21,552 nucleotides of DNA from Bacteroidota bacterium (GTDB lineage Bacteria > Bacteroidota > Bacteroidia > JAADEI01). This document shows, piece by piece, positions 7,321 through 15,533 of this stretch (the stretch's first letter is position 1; each line of letters starts with the position of its first letter). Below the pieces are notes generated by a model. That model did no database searches and was not told where the DNA came from. It saw only the letters and a list, made by a program, of their open reading frames with translations. The position numbers and the translations under genes are program-made. The stretch lies in the NCBI GenBank assembly GCA_024280615.1, contig JAJRPU010000031.1, positions 1-21,552 on the forward strand, written 5' to 3'.

Positions 7321-8295
7321 CTATTTTAAAGGTACTCTCACCAGACCCATATCCATCTTGGGCTCAAACCAAGTTGTTTTGGGCGGCAGAGTGCCGAACT
7401 TACGGGCATAGTCCCACACCTCCCGCAAGGACACATCGGGAAACGCAACCACTATACCTTCATTGCTTCGTTCATAAGGCGACAATGGGAATACCTCTCC
7501 ACCCCGATTAATAACAAAGGTTTCCAGTTGCCTGTGCAGAGACAAAACATCTCCTTGCATATATAGCTTCGCCTCGCCAAATGCTCCTTTCATCACAAGT
7601 TCATAATTCCCTTTGGAAAAATGTTTCAGCAGTGTTTCTTTACTTAACTTTCTCACCAAGCGCTTGAATGTCCTCACCCTGACCATTGAAGGCGGCACTA
7701 ACCACACTAACACCTCAGAAACTTTTCCTTCTTGATACAATTGTTGCAGGGCTCCCCACCGATGATGACCATCTGCAAGAAACAGCTCTCCAGACAACTC
7801 AATCGGACTATTAAGTTCTATCCAGCCCATCCGTATCCTCTCCCCTCTAATGTTCTCGTAAGAAATGGGATACTCAATTGGCTCTGGAACATGCCATTCC
7901 TCAGAAGAAATTACCATTAGCGGAAATCGTTGTTCCCTCACCTTATTGAAATATGCCTTAATCTTGTTAAGGTTTTCCTCAAAGACTTTTTCATGCTCCT
8001 GAATGGAAACATCTTCAGTTATTCGTAGCAAGCCGATTAAACCCCTTGACACCCTACCATCAAGAGTGTGTTCATACACCAAAAAAACATTTGACACAGG
8101 AACATAATAATCAGGTTCAGGCTGAGAATTCATAAAATGCTCTATGGAATAAGGATTAAACCGATGAAGATGATGCTTCTGTTCATCAACAAGCAACTCA
8201 TACGACGGCAAAGCAATCAAATGAGCCAATTGTGGACGGGCTACATACCCACTCAAAGAATCAATAACAATACGTCCCATATCATTAGCAAACAT
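7321..8295 (-). CDS. Compact DUF1015 family protein
   Basis: 324 aa against roughly 400-450 for typical DUF1015 members. The signature ADGHHRW lies at 174-180 (usually fI-DGHHR-y), preceded by HEKVFEENLNKI near 101-112, which corresponds to the family's kHE segment. An N-terminal YYVPVSNVFLVYEH fits the strand before it. The C-terminal family ending is well kept: AFPDVSLREVW, then GTLPPKTTWFEPKMDMGLV. What appears shortened is the N-terminal region before residue 60 and the stretch between the DGHHR motif and the C-terminus. Function is not established; in other genomes it often sits near serine/phosphoglycerate genes, which fits only loosely with the trans-sulfuration enzyme next door. The ATG at 8295 lies about 25 nt from the nearest AAGGAG, so its initiation site is uncertain (an ATG at 8280 is an alternative). 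Confidence 0.85.
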   Translation of the reverse strand: MFANDMGRIVIDSLSGYVARPQLAHLIALPSYELLVDEQKHHLHRFNPYSIEHFMNSQPEPDYYVPVSNVFLVYEHTLDGRVSRGLIGLLRITEDVSIQEHEKVFEENLNKIKAYFNKVREQRFPLMVISSEEWHVPEPIEYPISYENIRGERIRMGWIELNSPIELSGELFLADGHHRWGALQQLYQEGKVSEVLVWLVPPSMVRVRTFKRLVRKLSKETLLKHFSKGNYELVMKGAFGEAKLYMQGDVLSLHRQLETFVINRGGEVFPLSPYERSNEGIVVAFPDVSLREVWDYARKFGTLPPKTTWFEPKMDMGLVRVPLK

Positions 8296-8443
8296 ACAAA
8301 GATTTGAATTTTTACAAGAACTCCTTTTAAAAAGCGGGCAAACGACTAAAAACAGGCATACATATCTATGTCAACCCCCAAGCATGAAACATTATCACAT
8401 TTATATATAAATTTCCTAATTCTTATTGAGACCTACTAGACAA

Positions 8444-9064
8444 CTATTGCAACTCCACAACAACATTTTCCACATCAGGAATTCTCACTGGGTCCGGATG
8501 AGCCATAACGACTATTCCTCCTTTAATGATAAACTCCTTCAATTGTTTGGATAGCCATTCTGCCCAATCTTTATCCATTACGCTAAATGGTTCATCAAGA
8601 AGCAATAGTGTGGGTTTCAGGGCTATGGCAAGTCTGATAAGGAACCTGCGGCGCATCCCAGCAGACAATTGGGAAACTTTTCTATGGAATATATTGGTCA
8701 TTGATACATCCTCTAAGATTTCTTCAATAGGCAGATTAACATTACGCATAACACTGACAAACCTCAGGTAGTCAACAAGACTCAGTTGGTCGTCTTCTTG
8801 GATACGGCTTCCAACGTAATAGACATATTTGTAATAATTCTCATCCGTTGAAGCAACCTTTTTCCCTTCCAAAGAAAGTGTTATGCTTCCTTTTTGTGGG
8901 ATATAGAACCCAGACAGCAACATCAATGTGGTTGTTTTACCACTTCCATTCTCCCCTATTAGATGGACGGCAGATGGGTTCTCAACAGCAAAAGACAAAC
9001 CGGAAATAACTTTTCTGCCCGGTTCGTAGGAATAAGTTAAATCACTTACTGTTAGACTCGGCAT
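8444..9064 (-). CDS. ABC transporter ATP-binding protein, CcmA-sized
   Basis: 206 aa from the ATG at 9064, which overlaps the lpxC-fabZ end by 23 bp. A TTG at 9118 would add 18 residues outside the fold and is rejected. All ATPase parts are present: Walker A GENGSGKT (37-44), Q-loop near Gln89, signature LSAGMRRR (133-140; LSAGM replaces the usual LSGGQ, as in some CcmA-like proteins), Walker B and catalytic Glu in LLLLDEP (153-159), D-loop SVMD, and H-loop His189 in VVMAHPDP. It is a soluble subunit that drives transport by a membrane partner. No permease lies beside it; downstream is a 148-bp gap and DUF1015. Size and signature resemble heme-exporter CcmA, but lipid or polysaccharide export is equally open, as it sits at the end of the lipid A run. 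Confidence 0.88.
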   Translation of the reverse strand: MPSLTVSDLTYSYEPGRKVISGLSFAVENPSAVHLIGENGSGKTTTLMLLSGFYIPQKGSITLSLEGKKVASTDENYYKYVYYVGSRIQEDDQLSLVDYLRFVSVMRNVNLPIEEILEDVSMTNIFHRKVSQLSAGMRRRFLIRLAIALKPTLLLLDEPFSVMDKDWAEWLSKQLKEFIIKGGIVVMAHPDPVRIPDVENVVVELQ

Positions 9065-10439
9065 CTTTCCTGAATGTTCGGGCGACCATTTCAGCCTCAC
9101 ACACCACCTTTGACCCAACGTATGCCTTACCTTTCATGTGAATTATACCTCGTCTAATTGGCGAAATAAGGAATAGTTCCATAACAAGCGTATCACCGGG
9201 AATGACTGGTCTTCTGAATCTCACGTCGCTAATCTTGACGAAATATGTATTCCAGTTTTCAGGGTCTGGAATGTCTTTCAGGGCAAGTATTCCGCCAACC
9301 TGAGCCATAGCCTCAACAATCAAGACTCCCGGCATGACTGGGTTGTCAGGGAAGTGTCCAGCGAAAAATGGTTCATTAAAACTAACGTTCTTAACTCCCA
9401 CGACTCGGTTCTCGCTCAATTCAATTATTTTATCTACTAGAAGAAACGGCGTCCTGTGTGGCAGAATCTTTTGTATTTCAGGAATTGTCAGCAATGGTTC
9501 TTTATCTGGGTCATATTCCGGTGGTGACTCAAGGGTTTTCTTATACAGTTTTTGCAGAAACTGAGCGAAAGAAATGTTTGCCTGATGATGTGGCGAAAAA
9601 GCAAAAATGCTACCCTCAATACGCAATCCGGCAAGTGCCATGTCTCCTATTAAATCCAAAATCTTATGGCGTGCAGGCTCGTTAGAGAATCTTAATCCTT
9701 CCACTGACCACATCATCCCGTTGTATAGTCTATCTGGAATAGGAAAATTAAGTTTTTGTGCTATGCTTCTCAGTTCATCATCTATCTCCTCTGTATCAAC
9801 TATTATAACCAACTGAGAAGGTTTAATGCCTCTCCCCTTATTTTGAGAAACAATCTCCTTAACCATTGATAGTCTTACGAATGTCCGAGCTGGAGCCACG
9901 CTATCTGCATAATCATCAAGGCTTTTTAATCTGGCGTGTTGCCCCTCAAAGCCTGGCAATTCCAAATCCACAATAACCTCCATTTTATCGGCAGGATACA
10001 GCCTATACTCAGAATTACCTGTTTCAAAATTCACAGGTTTATGGATTTTCAGAACCTTTCTGAAGTCCTTTTGTTCCAAAAGTCCCACTTTCTTTATTAA
10101 TTCAACCCACAGCTTGGCGGAACCATCCAGAAAAGGAATCTCATTACCTTCCACTTCTATAATAGCATTATCTACTCCGAGGGCATACAGAGCAGAAAGC
10201 AAATGCTCCACGGTTGATACACGAACACCATCTTTCTCAAGGACGGTAGCATTGGTTTCCTTAACAGTGAGTTCCGGATTAGCAGGAATTTCCACACCAT
10301 TAACTATAAACAAATATCCTGTATTATCGTCAGCAGGCTTCACTACAACAGAGCTCCTCTCTCCACTGTGGACTCCTTCTCCTTCCGCCTTGAACTCTCC
10401 TCCGAGAGTATATTGCCTTGGCACGTTAAACGCACTCAT
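9042..10439 (-). CDS. lpxC-fabZ: Bifunctional LpxC deacetylase / FabZ dehydratase
   Basis: 465 aa fusion. Residues 5-300 are LpxC (UDP-3-O-acyl-GlcNAc deacetylase, committed step of lipid A synthesis). Zinc ligands are His79 (STVEHLLSAL), His258 and Asp262 (RHKILDLIGD), with Glu78, Lys259 and probable general-base His285 (FSPHHQAN) in place. A short linker (305-317) joins residues 318-458, which are FabZ (3-hydroxyacyl-ACP dehydratase). There the catalytic pair is His362 in FFAGHFPDNPVMPGVL and Glu376 in EAMAQVGG. This fusion is typical of Bacteroidota and relatives. The ATG overlaps the lpxD stop as ATGA, a strong sign of coupled translation. No Shine-Dalgarno sequence is visible. Both active sites look intact, so it should serve lipid A synthesis and fatty-acid elongation in the cytoplasm. 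Confidence 0.97.
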   Translation of the reverse strand: MSAFNVPRQYTLGGEFKAEGEGVHSGERSSVVVKPADDNTGYLFIVNGVEIPANPELTVKETNATVLEKDGVRVSTVEHLLSALYALGVDNAIIEVEGNEIPFLDGSAKLWVELIKKVGLLEQKDFRKVLKIHKPVNFETGNSEYRLYPADKMEVIVDLELPGFEGQHARLKSLDDYADSVAPARTFVRLSMVKEIVSQNKGRGIKPSQLVIIVDTEEIDDELRSIAQKLNFPIPDRLYNGMMWSVEGLRFSNEPARHKILDLIGDMALAGLRIEGSIFAFSPHHQANISFAQFLQKLYKKTLESPPEYDPDKEPLLTIPEIQKILPHRTPFLLVDKIIELSENRVVGVKNVSFNEPFFAGHFPDNPVMPGVLIVEAMAQVGGILALKDIPDPENWNTYFVKISDVRFRRPVIPGDTLVMELFLISPIRRGIIHMKGKAYVGSKVVCEAEMVARTFRKDAESNSK

Positions 10440-11449
10440 CTCTGTTCATTTTGAGCATCAAGAAATCGTAACAATTTTTTGTAAAGTTCGGGTAATTTTT
10501 GTAAAATAGACCATATTCTCAGGGTGCGATGCAATTCAAGGGCGGGTGTCCCAAGATAAACACCGGGCTTAGTGATATTCTTATTCACTCCTGACTGTGC
10601 TCCCAATGCAACTTTATCCCCAATGGTAAGATGGTCGGCAATGCCCACCTGTCCACCAATCATGCAATACTGTCCTATTTGCGAAGAGCCCGCTATGCCA
10701 GCCTGCGACGCTATAACTGTTGACCTGCCAACACGAACATTATGAGCAATTTGAACAAGATTATCAATCTTAACGTCAGTGTCAATAATTGTTTCGCCAA
10801 GCACCGCACGGTCAATCGTTGTGTTAGCCCCAATCTCCACCCTGTCTTTTATCAATACCTTGCCTAAATGATAGACTTTTTCCTGATTTCCCTCTTCACT
10901 TAACACGAAACCAAAACCATCAGAACCGAGCACACAACCACTATGAATTATACAATCTTTACCTATTACAACGTCAGGATATATAACCGTATTAGGATAA
11001 ATAACCGTGTTGTTCCCTATTTCAACACCATCCATCACAACAACGTGCTCCATTATCCTAACACCACTGCCAATCTTTACATTTTCTCCAATAACTGAAT
11101 ATGCTCCGATGTAAGAGTCTTCGCTAATCTGTGCTGACGGGCTAACCACAGCGGTTTCGTGAATACCTCTTAACTCCTTCTGATAATGAAACAGTTTTGT
11201 TAATCGTGCGAAAGCCAGTTTTGGATTTGGAACTTCAATCGCATTAACCCTGTCAGGAATACTCGTTCCTTCAGGAACCACTATCAGAGCATCTGCGGGA
11301 ATTTCTTTGGGAATGTCCTTAGTAAACAGGACGGCAACAGTGTTGCTTTCCAACTGTCTTGGGTCAACAAGCCTTTCAACCTCCAAAGTAGCCTGTCCCC
11401 TAAGCCTTCCCCTAATTGCCTCTGCTATATAAGATGCCGTGAACTTCAT
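10436..11449 (-). CDS. lpxD: UDP-3-O-acylglucosamine N-acyltransferase LpxD
   Basis: 337 aa. LpxD adds the second hydroxyacyl chain (from acyl-ACP) to UDP-3-O-acyl-glucosamine in lipid A synthesis. Residues 1-95 form the N-terminal uridine-binding domain (MKFTASYIAEAIRGRL, then KLAFARL). Residues about 97-310 are a left-handed beta-helix of hexapeptide repeats, with HSGCVLGSDGFGF (169-181), ANTTIDRAVLGETII, the catalytic His236 in NLVQIAHNVRVG, and SQAGIAGSSQIG. A C-terminal helix (LRIWSILQKLPELYKKLLRF) follows, as the family expects. The start is supported by the conserved N-terminus even though it overlaps the HD gene by 38 bp, and the stop overlaps the lpxC ATG by 4 bp. Confidence 0.97.
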   Translation of the reverse strand: MKFTASYIAEAIRGRLRGQATLEVERLVDPRQLESNTVAVLFTKDIPKEIPADALIVVPEGTSIPDRVNAIEVPNPKLAFARLTKLFHYQKELRGIHETAVVSPSAQISEDSYIGAYSVIGENVKIGSGVRIMEHVVVMDGVEIGNNTVIYPNTVIYPDVVIGKDCIIHSGCVLGSDGFGFVLSEEGNQEKVYHLGKVLIKDRVEIGANTTIDRAVLGETIIDTDVKIDNLVQIAHNVRVGRSTVIASQAGIAGSSQIGQYCMIGGQVGIADHLTIGDKVALGAQSGVNKNITKPGVYLGTPALELHRTLRIWSILQKLPELYKKLLRFLDAQNEQR

Positions 11450-12638
11450 CTTTCAATTCTACTGGATAACAAAGATAATACCGTTTTTCTGTTATGGCAC
11501 TTTTCTGAATGGTTGGGCTCAACTCTTCCAGTTTTTTCTTTGTCCCATCAGGGAATATCAGCCACACAGGGTCTCCTTTGGGAATGTAGGCGTATGTCTC
11601 CATTTCACCGGTAATAATGAGCTTTCCTGCTCCTTTGAATAACTTCCTATCTGCTTGTTCGCTCAGATATTGAATATCATCATCTTTAAGTGTGTTATTG
11701 GAAAGATGGACTTTTAACAACTTCCTGTTCACAAGGGCATTGGTCAAGTATTGTGTTAATCGGTCTGTTCTATTGTCATAATGCAAGTGTTTTATAAATG
11801 ACAGAACATCATTATCATCCAATTTCATATAAGATTCAAGAAATTCATATGTCAGGCTTGTTGAAGTAAGAACCTTTACAAGCAAATCAGGAATCAAATA
11901 ATCTGCAGTGTCCCTCAAGTGTGTGAGAAGCAAGGAAAACGCCTTTTCAATAGCCAGAACAGTTTTGTGCGTATATACCTGCACATACATCAAGTATCTG
12001 CTCCATAGAAATCTTTCCAATGAAAAGAGAGCCTTGTGTTCAAAAGCCAGTTGCCCGCTATCAGTAAGAGTCAATAGTCTGATTATTCGCTCATAGCCCA
12101 CCATTCCCTCTGAGACGCCAGCGAAGAAACTATCTCTGGCTAAGTAGTCCAATCTGTCTATGTCCACCTGCGAAGAAATCAATTGATGTAAGAATTTTTG
12201 CTCCACATCACCGGTAAAGATGGCTAAAGCTCGTTCCATAATTTCATATCCATTAGAAATTTGGGACTTTAGTCTTTCCATTATTTCCTTTGAAATCTTC
12301 TCGTGCTTAGTTAGAATGAGTTCTTCAAAAACGTGAGAGAATGGACCGTGTCCAACATCGTGCAAAAGAATCGCCACCTGTAAAGCTACTCTGTCTGTAT
12401 CGGCAATATGAAAACCCTTTTCCATCAGCGTCTCAATAGCCTTTCCCATAAGGTAGTATGCTCCCAGTGCGTGTTGGAACCTGTTATGGACAGCCCCTGG
12501 GAAAACCATATATGTAAAGCCTAATTGTCTTATATGCCTCAATCTCTGGAAATACGGATGGTCAATAATCTGCATTATAATAGGGTTCTTTATAGGTATC
12601 ATTCCATAAACTGGGTCGTTGATATATCGTAGTGTCAT
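11412..12638 (-). CDS. HD-domain phosphohydrolase
   Basis: 408 aa from the ATG at 12638; a GTG three bases upstream overlaps the antiporter stop and is an alternative. The metal site of the HD superfamily is visible: HNRFQHALG with His56, LLHDVGHGPFSH with His93-Asp94, and SSQVDIDRLDYLARDS with Asp159 or Asp161. The family resembles SAMHD1/dGTPase-like phosphohydrolases acting on nucleotides, but the substrate is not evident. The remainder is helical, and the C-terminal 60 residues contain short strand-like pieces (VWLIFPDGTKKKLEEL). In Bacteroidota this gene commonly precedes lpxD and lpxC-fabZ, as it does here, and the 38-bp overlap with lpxD supports one transcript. A direct role in lipid A synthesis is not established. 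Confidence 0.9.
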   Translation of the reverse strand: MTLRYINDPVYGMIPIKNPIIMQIIDHPYFQRLRHIRQLGFTYMVFPGAVHNRFQHALGAYYLMGKAIETLMEKGFHIADTDRVALQVAILLHDVGHGPFSHVFEELILTKHEKISKEIMERLKSQISNGYEIMERALAIFTGDVEQKFLHQLISSQVDIDRLDYLARDSFFAGVSEGMVGYERIIRLLTLTDSGQLAFEHKALFSLERFLWSRYLMYVQVYTHKTVLAIEKAFSLLLTHLRDTADYLIPDLLVKVLTSTSLTYEFLESYMKLDDNDVLSFIKHLHYDNRTDRLTQYLTNALVNRKLLKVHLSNNTLKDDDIQYLSEQADRKLFKGAGKLIITGEMETYAYIPKGDPVWLIFPDGTKKKLEELSPTIQKSAITEKRYYLCYPVELKDEVHGILYSRGN

Positions 12639-12640
12639 CA

Positions 12641-13882
12641 CTACTGGTCCGGTTTGTGTGGACTTTCTCTGTAAAGCAATCCGAACAGTCGTGCAATCCG
12701 TGTGTTCTCCATCGCAAGGACTAAGATAGCAGTGGCAAGAATAGAAAATAGTATGACTGCATAACTAACTTCTCGGATAATGTATCCCTGTTCAACTCCC
12801 AACTCAACAACAAGGCTTGCAAGAACAGCAGGAACCAATCCCCTTGGAATCATTATAGACATTATTGTTGCTTCTCTTAGTGAAAACTTTCTTCCGATAA
12901 TGTTTCTTACCATTATTGCTCTTACAAATAAGAAGGCAACTATTATAGTCAATCCCACAATCACAGCACGCAAGTCAGTTAATTGCATTGAAATGCCCAG
13001 AAACACAAAGAAAAAGACTTTAACGAAGAATACTACTTCCCTCAAAACATATTGCTCCTTCTCAGTGACACCCTCCGGAACAAACTGGATATACCTTTTT
13101 AGAAAATCAAAGGAAAGATATTTAGCATTGCCAAGAAACAAACCAAACGCTAAGGCACTAATGGCACCACTATATTCAAGCATCTCTGAAATTCCATAAA
13201 GAACAAACAAAACAGCAAGAGTGTTTAAAGTAGTTTGTCTCAAAGTCTCTATGCGTGAAGCCAAGTAAGACCATATAAAGCCTCCTAAAACACCTATTAT
13301 AGAAGCCATTATGAAGGAAGTTAGGATAGCCCCTATTACCTTAAAGACAGAGACGTTGCCACCAAGCATGTAGGCTTCCAAAAAGGCAAGGGTAACCACA
13401 ATTCCCAGAACATCACTTAAACTACTCTCCAGAAATAGAATATCCTGAACATTTTTGCTAACATTTAACCCTTTCAGCATTGGAACTACAACAATTGCAG
13501 AGGTAGCTCCCAAAATAGACCCAAGAATAATGGCTTGCAGTAGCCCAAGTCCTAAGAGGAAATACCCGATTAAAGCAGCAGTAATAGCAAATGAAACAAA
13601 ACCAGTTATAGCCAAAATTGTTGCTATTCTTAAAGGTCTGGTCATCTCCTTAATATGCATATCCAATCCCCCTTCAAACAAGATAATTATAAGAGCAACC
13701 TTTGAAAAAATCAATCCCACCTTGCCGAAGTCATCGGGCGACACGAGTCCAAAAGCAGGTCCTAATAAAAGCCCTAAGGTTGTTAACCACAATACATCTG
13801 GAATCTGAGTTTTCTTGTAGAACTCCTCAAGTATATGTCCCAACAAAATCAAGATGCCGATTAATAAAATAGCCAGCTTCAA
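12641..13882 (-). CDS. Cation/proton antiporter (CPA family)
   Basis: 413 aa, an integral inner-membrane protein with about 12-13 hydrophobic helices. It exchanges sodium or potassium for protons. Motifs: TQIPDVLWLTTLGLLLGP near the N-terminus, LIIILFEGGLDMHI at 65-77, GATSAIVVVPML at 125-136, and the ion-site helix LESSLSDVLGIVV at 151-163. In that helix conserved Asp157 is preceded by Ser156, where CPA1 proteins have Asn (ND) and CPA2 proteins Asp (DD). Arg-rich IMIPRGLVPAVLASL carries the conserved helix-11 Arg. The start is TTG at 13882, as no ATG lies before residue 75 and the N-terminal helix matches the family; an in-frame stop at 13922-13924 bounds it. It ends next to the HD gene start. 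A transport role linked to lipid A is not implied. Confidence 0.9.
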   Translation of the reverse strand: MKLAILLIGILILLGHILEEFYKKTQIPDVLWLTTLGLLLGPAFGLVSPDDFGKVGLIFSKVALIIILFEGGLDMHIKEMTRPLRIATILAITGFVSFAITAALIGYFLLGLGLLQAIILGSILGATSAIVVVPMLKGLNVSKNVQDILFLESSLSDVLGIVVTLAFLEAYMLGGNVSVFKVIGAILTSFIMASIIGVLGGFIWSYLASRIETLRQTTLNTLAVLFVLYGISEMLEYSGAISALAFGLFLGNAKYLSFDFLKRYIQFVPEGVTEKEQYVLREVVFFVKVFFFVFLGISMQLTDLRAVIVGLTIIVAFLFVRAIMVRNIIGRKFSLREATIMSIMIPRGLVPAVLASLVVELGVEQGYIIREVSYAVILFSILATAILVLAMENTRIARLFGLLYRESPHKPDQ

Positions 13883-13898
13883 TGAACAGTGGTTTTGC

Positions 13899-13906
13899 CA
13901 AAGATA
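13899..13906 (-). promoter_or_regulatory. Candidate Bacteroidota -7 box before the antiporter
   Basis: On the minus strand this reads TATCTTTG, an exact match to TAnnTTTG. It lies 17 nt before the TTG start at 13882, in the 42-bp gap after the GT4 gene, so the antiporter-lipid A run may have its own start of transcription with a very short leader. No TTG element is visible at the -33 distance, so the match may be chance. Confidence 0.25.
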
Positions 13907-13924
13907 AGGAACCTTATTAAATTA

Positions 13925-14998
13925 TTACATTAGGCTTTTAAACAACTCAATATACTTATCAGTCCATGCATTAACAGAATACTTTTTTGCTACTAGTTCC
14001 CTTCCTGACCTTCCCAGTTGATATCTAAGGGATGTGTCTTTGCCAAGTCTTGTTAATGCTTCATACCATTGGTCTGCGGTTGATGCAAGAAACCCACACA
14101 TGCCACTTTTCAGCACATCCTCATTAATGCCTATTCTGGAAGCCACAACAGGCAACTCAGTTGCCATATACATAAAGAGTTTTATGTTATTCTTATACTT
14201 CATCCAAGGTTCATTAGGAATAGGAACTATTCCAACGTCAACATTATGCAAAAAGTCTACTTCCTTTGAAGGGTTATATTCATAGTAGATACCTTCAGGA
14301 AACAAATGTTTGTATTGCCCTGCCCCCATTATGTAAAATTCAACTTTTAATTCTGGATTTTTTAGCAACTTTCTCCAGACTTCAACAAATGGCATAAATG
14401 CAGTTTTGAAGGTTGACGGGCTGCCTGTCCAGCCAATCCGTAAAACTCCTTTCTCGCTACTCCTGTGTTGCTTGGGGGGAACATACTTCTCCGTGTCCAC
14501 AACAGATGGAATAACACATACGTTCTTGTGCCAGCCAGATTGAAGAATATGGTCTTTAATATACCTATTGCCTGCTATTACAATATCGGCATTACGAACA
14601 AGTGCTGGTATCTTCCTGTGTCTTTGAATCAGTCCATCTGGTTGTGGCAACCAAATAGCGTCATCAATGTCATAAATAACTCGTTTTGCCTTTTTATAAA
14701 TCGTCAATTCAAGCCACGGCATAGGCAAGAACGTGGCTCCCCGATGGACAAAAACAATGTCTGCACGACCAGCATTGATCATATCCTTCAATCTTCTGAA
14801 AATTTGCATTATAAAAATCTTTGACCGCAACAAAGCATGTCCAGACCTCCGATACAATACGTATTCCCTTTCGGTCAAAAGTCCTGAATATATAAACTCA
14901 ACACCCTTCTTCCTCCACAATGGCACAAATTGGTCTATTCTAAACTTTTGGGACGGAGCCATCCCATAAGGATACAACCCAACAAACAAAACCCTCAT
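13925..14998 (-). CDS. GT4-type glycosyltransferase
   Basis: 357 aa with the two Rossmann-like halves of the GT-B fold. The N-terminal half opens MRVLFVGLYPYG, includes ADIVFVHRGATFLPM, and has DIDDAIWLP. The C-terminal donor half begins LRIGWTGSPSTFKTA and ends in PVVASRIGINEDVLKSGMCGFL plus a helix with YSVNAWTDKYIELF. The position that in most GT4 enzymes is the second Glu of EX7E (K-L-x-E-Y-M) is Met here (IKLFMYMATELPVVAS). Relatives with Gln at that place are known, so the change is not proof of inactivity. Probable role: sugar transfer for a lipopolysaccharide core or surface glycan at the cytoplasmic face. It is the promoter-proximal gene of the lipid A run, transcribed away from the YqaA-like gene. 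Confidence 0.88.
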   Translation of the reverse strand: MRVLFVGLYPYGMAPSQKFRIDQFVPLWRKKGVEFIYSGLLTEREYVLYRRSGHALLRSKIFIMQIFRRLKDMINAGRADIVFVHRGATFLPMPWLELTIYKKAKRVIYDIDDAIWLPQPDGLIQRHRKIPALVRNADIVIAGNRYIKDHILQSGWHKNVCVIPSVVDTEKYVPPKQHRSSEKGVLRIGWTGSPSTFKTAFMPFVEVWRKLLKNPELKVEFYIMGAGQYKHLFPEGIYYEYNPSKEVDFLHNVDVGIVPIPNEPWMKYKNNIKLFMYMATELPVVASRIGINEDVLKSGMCGFLASTADQWYEALTRLGKDTSLRYQLGRSGRELVAKKYSVNAWTDKYIELFKSLM

Positions 14999-15059
14999 AG
15001 CAAACTAAATTATGCAATCACAAATCTTTAGCAAGTTCATCCGTTTATCTTTACACACA

Positions 15060-15506
15060 ATGACAGAACTGCTATTAACATATTGGCAGGAATTAATTGC
15101 ATTGTTTGTGGCAACTTTTTCGTCGGCAACTGTGTTACCCGGTGCAGCAGAAATAGTGTTTTCTCACTATTTAACAAGAAACATTCCCGTATCCCTTGTC
15201 ATATTGACAGCTACCGTGGGCAATACACTCGGTTCCCTGACTAACTACCTGCTTGGATGGATAGGTAGCCCTCTCTTATACAGGTTAGTCTCTCCAAAAC
15301 ATTTACAGAAAGTTGAGAAGTATGTAAAAAAGTACGGTCCTATTTCAGGCGTTATGGCATGGTTACCTGTTGTTGGTGATGCAATCCCTGCTGTATTAGG
15401 ACTTTTCAAAGCTCCCCCGGTTATTACTACGTTCTGGATCGCACTCGGAAAATTCCTGCGTTTCCTTACAATATACTTAATCTACCTTGGGATAATATCT
15501 TTCTAA
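15060..15506 (+). CDS. YqaA-like (DedA/VTT-related) membrane protein
   Basis: 148 aa from the ATG at 15060; an ATG at 15012 would add 16 residues. The later start is chosen because E. coli YqaA-like proteins begin at this point, and because it leaves 61 rather than 13 bp for the divergent promoters shared with the GT4 gene. Hydrophobic segments: about 8-24, 40-60, 100-118 and 125-146. The family phrase is plain: FSSATVLPGAAEIV, then TVGNTLGSLTNYLLGW, and later GPISGVMAWLPVVGDAIPAVLGLF, which corresponds to the re-entrant VTT-type region. These inner-membrane proteins are linked to lipid scramblase/flippase-type roles in relatives (DedA), but the substrate is not established for YqaA. It reads toward the CAP/OmpA-like gene, with stops only 24 bp apart. 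Confidence 0.85.
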   Translation: MTELLLTYWQELIALFVATFSSATVLPGAAEIVFSHYLTRNIPVSLVILTATVGNTLGSLTNYLLGWIGSPLLYRLVSPKHLQKVEKYVKKYGPISGVMAWLPVVGDAIPAVLGLFKAPPVITTFWIALGKFLRFLTIYLIYLGIISF

Positions 15507-15507
15507 C

Positions 15508-15533
15508 TAACCAATTAACAGTTTCATTGGTTA
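15508..15533. terminator. Inverted repeat between convergent genes, possible terminator
   Basis: The 8-bp arm TAACCAAT (15508-15515) and its exact complement ATTGGTTA (15526-15533) flank a 10-nt loop, between the YqaA-like stop at 15504-15506 and the CAP-protein stop at 15531-15533. The location between converging genes suits a two-way terminator, but neither side has a clear T tract and the stem is AT-rich. Confidence 0.3.

Noticed and set aside
8346..8374. TTGACA on the minus strand upstream of the DUF1015 gene, as a -35 element
   Set aside because: No acceptable -10 or TAnnTTTG box at a proper distance; the best candidate is TTTTAG.
8399..8412. Perfect 14-bp AT-only palindrome ATTTATATATAAAT after the ABC ATPase gene
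   Set aside because: Composed only of A and T in AT-rich DNA; too weak for a terminator and no known operator is recognised.
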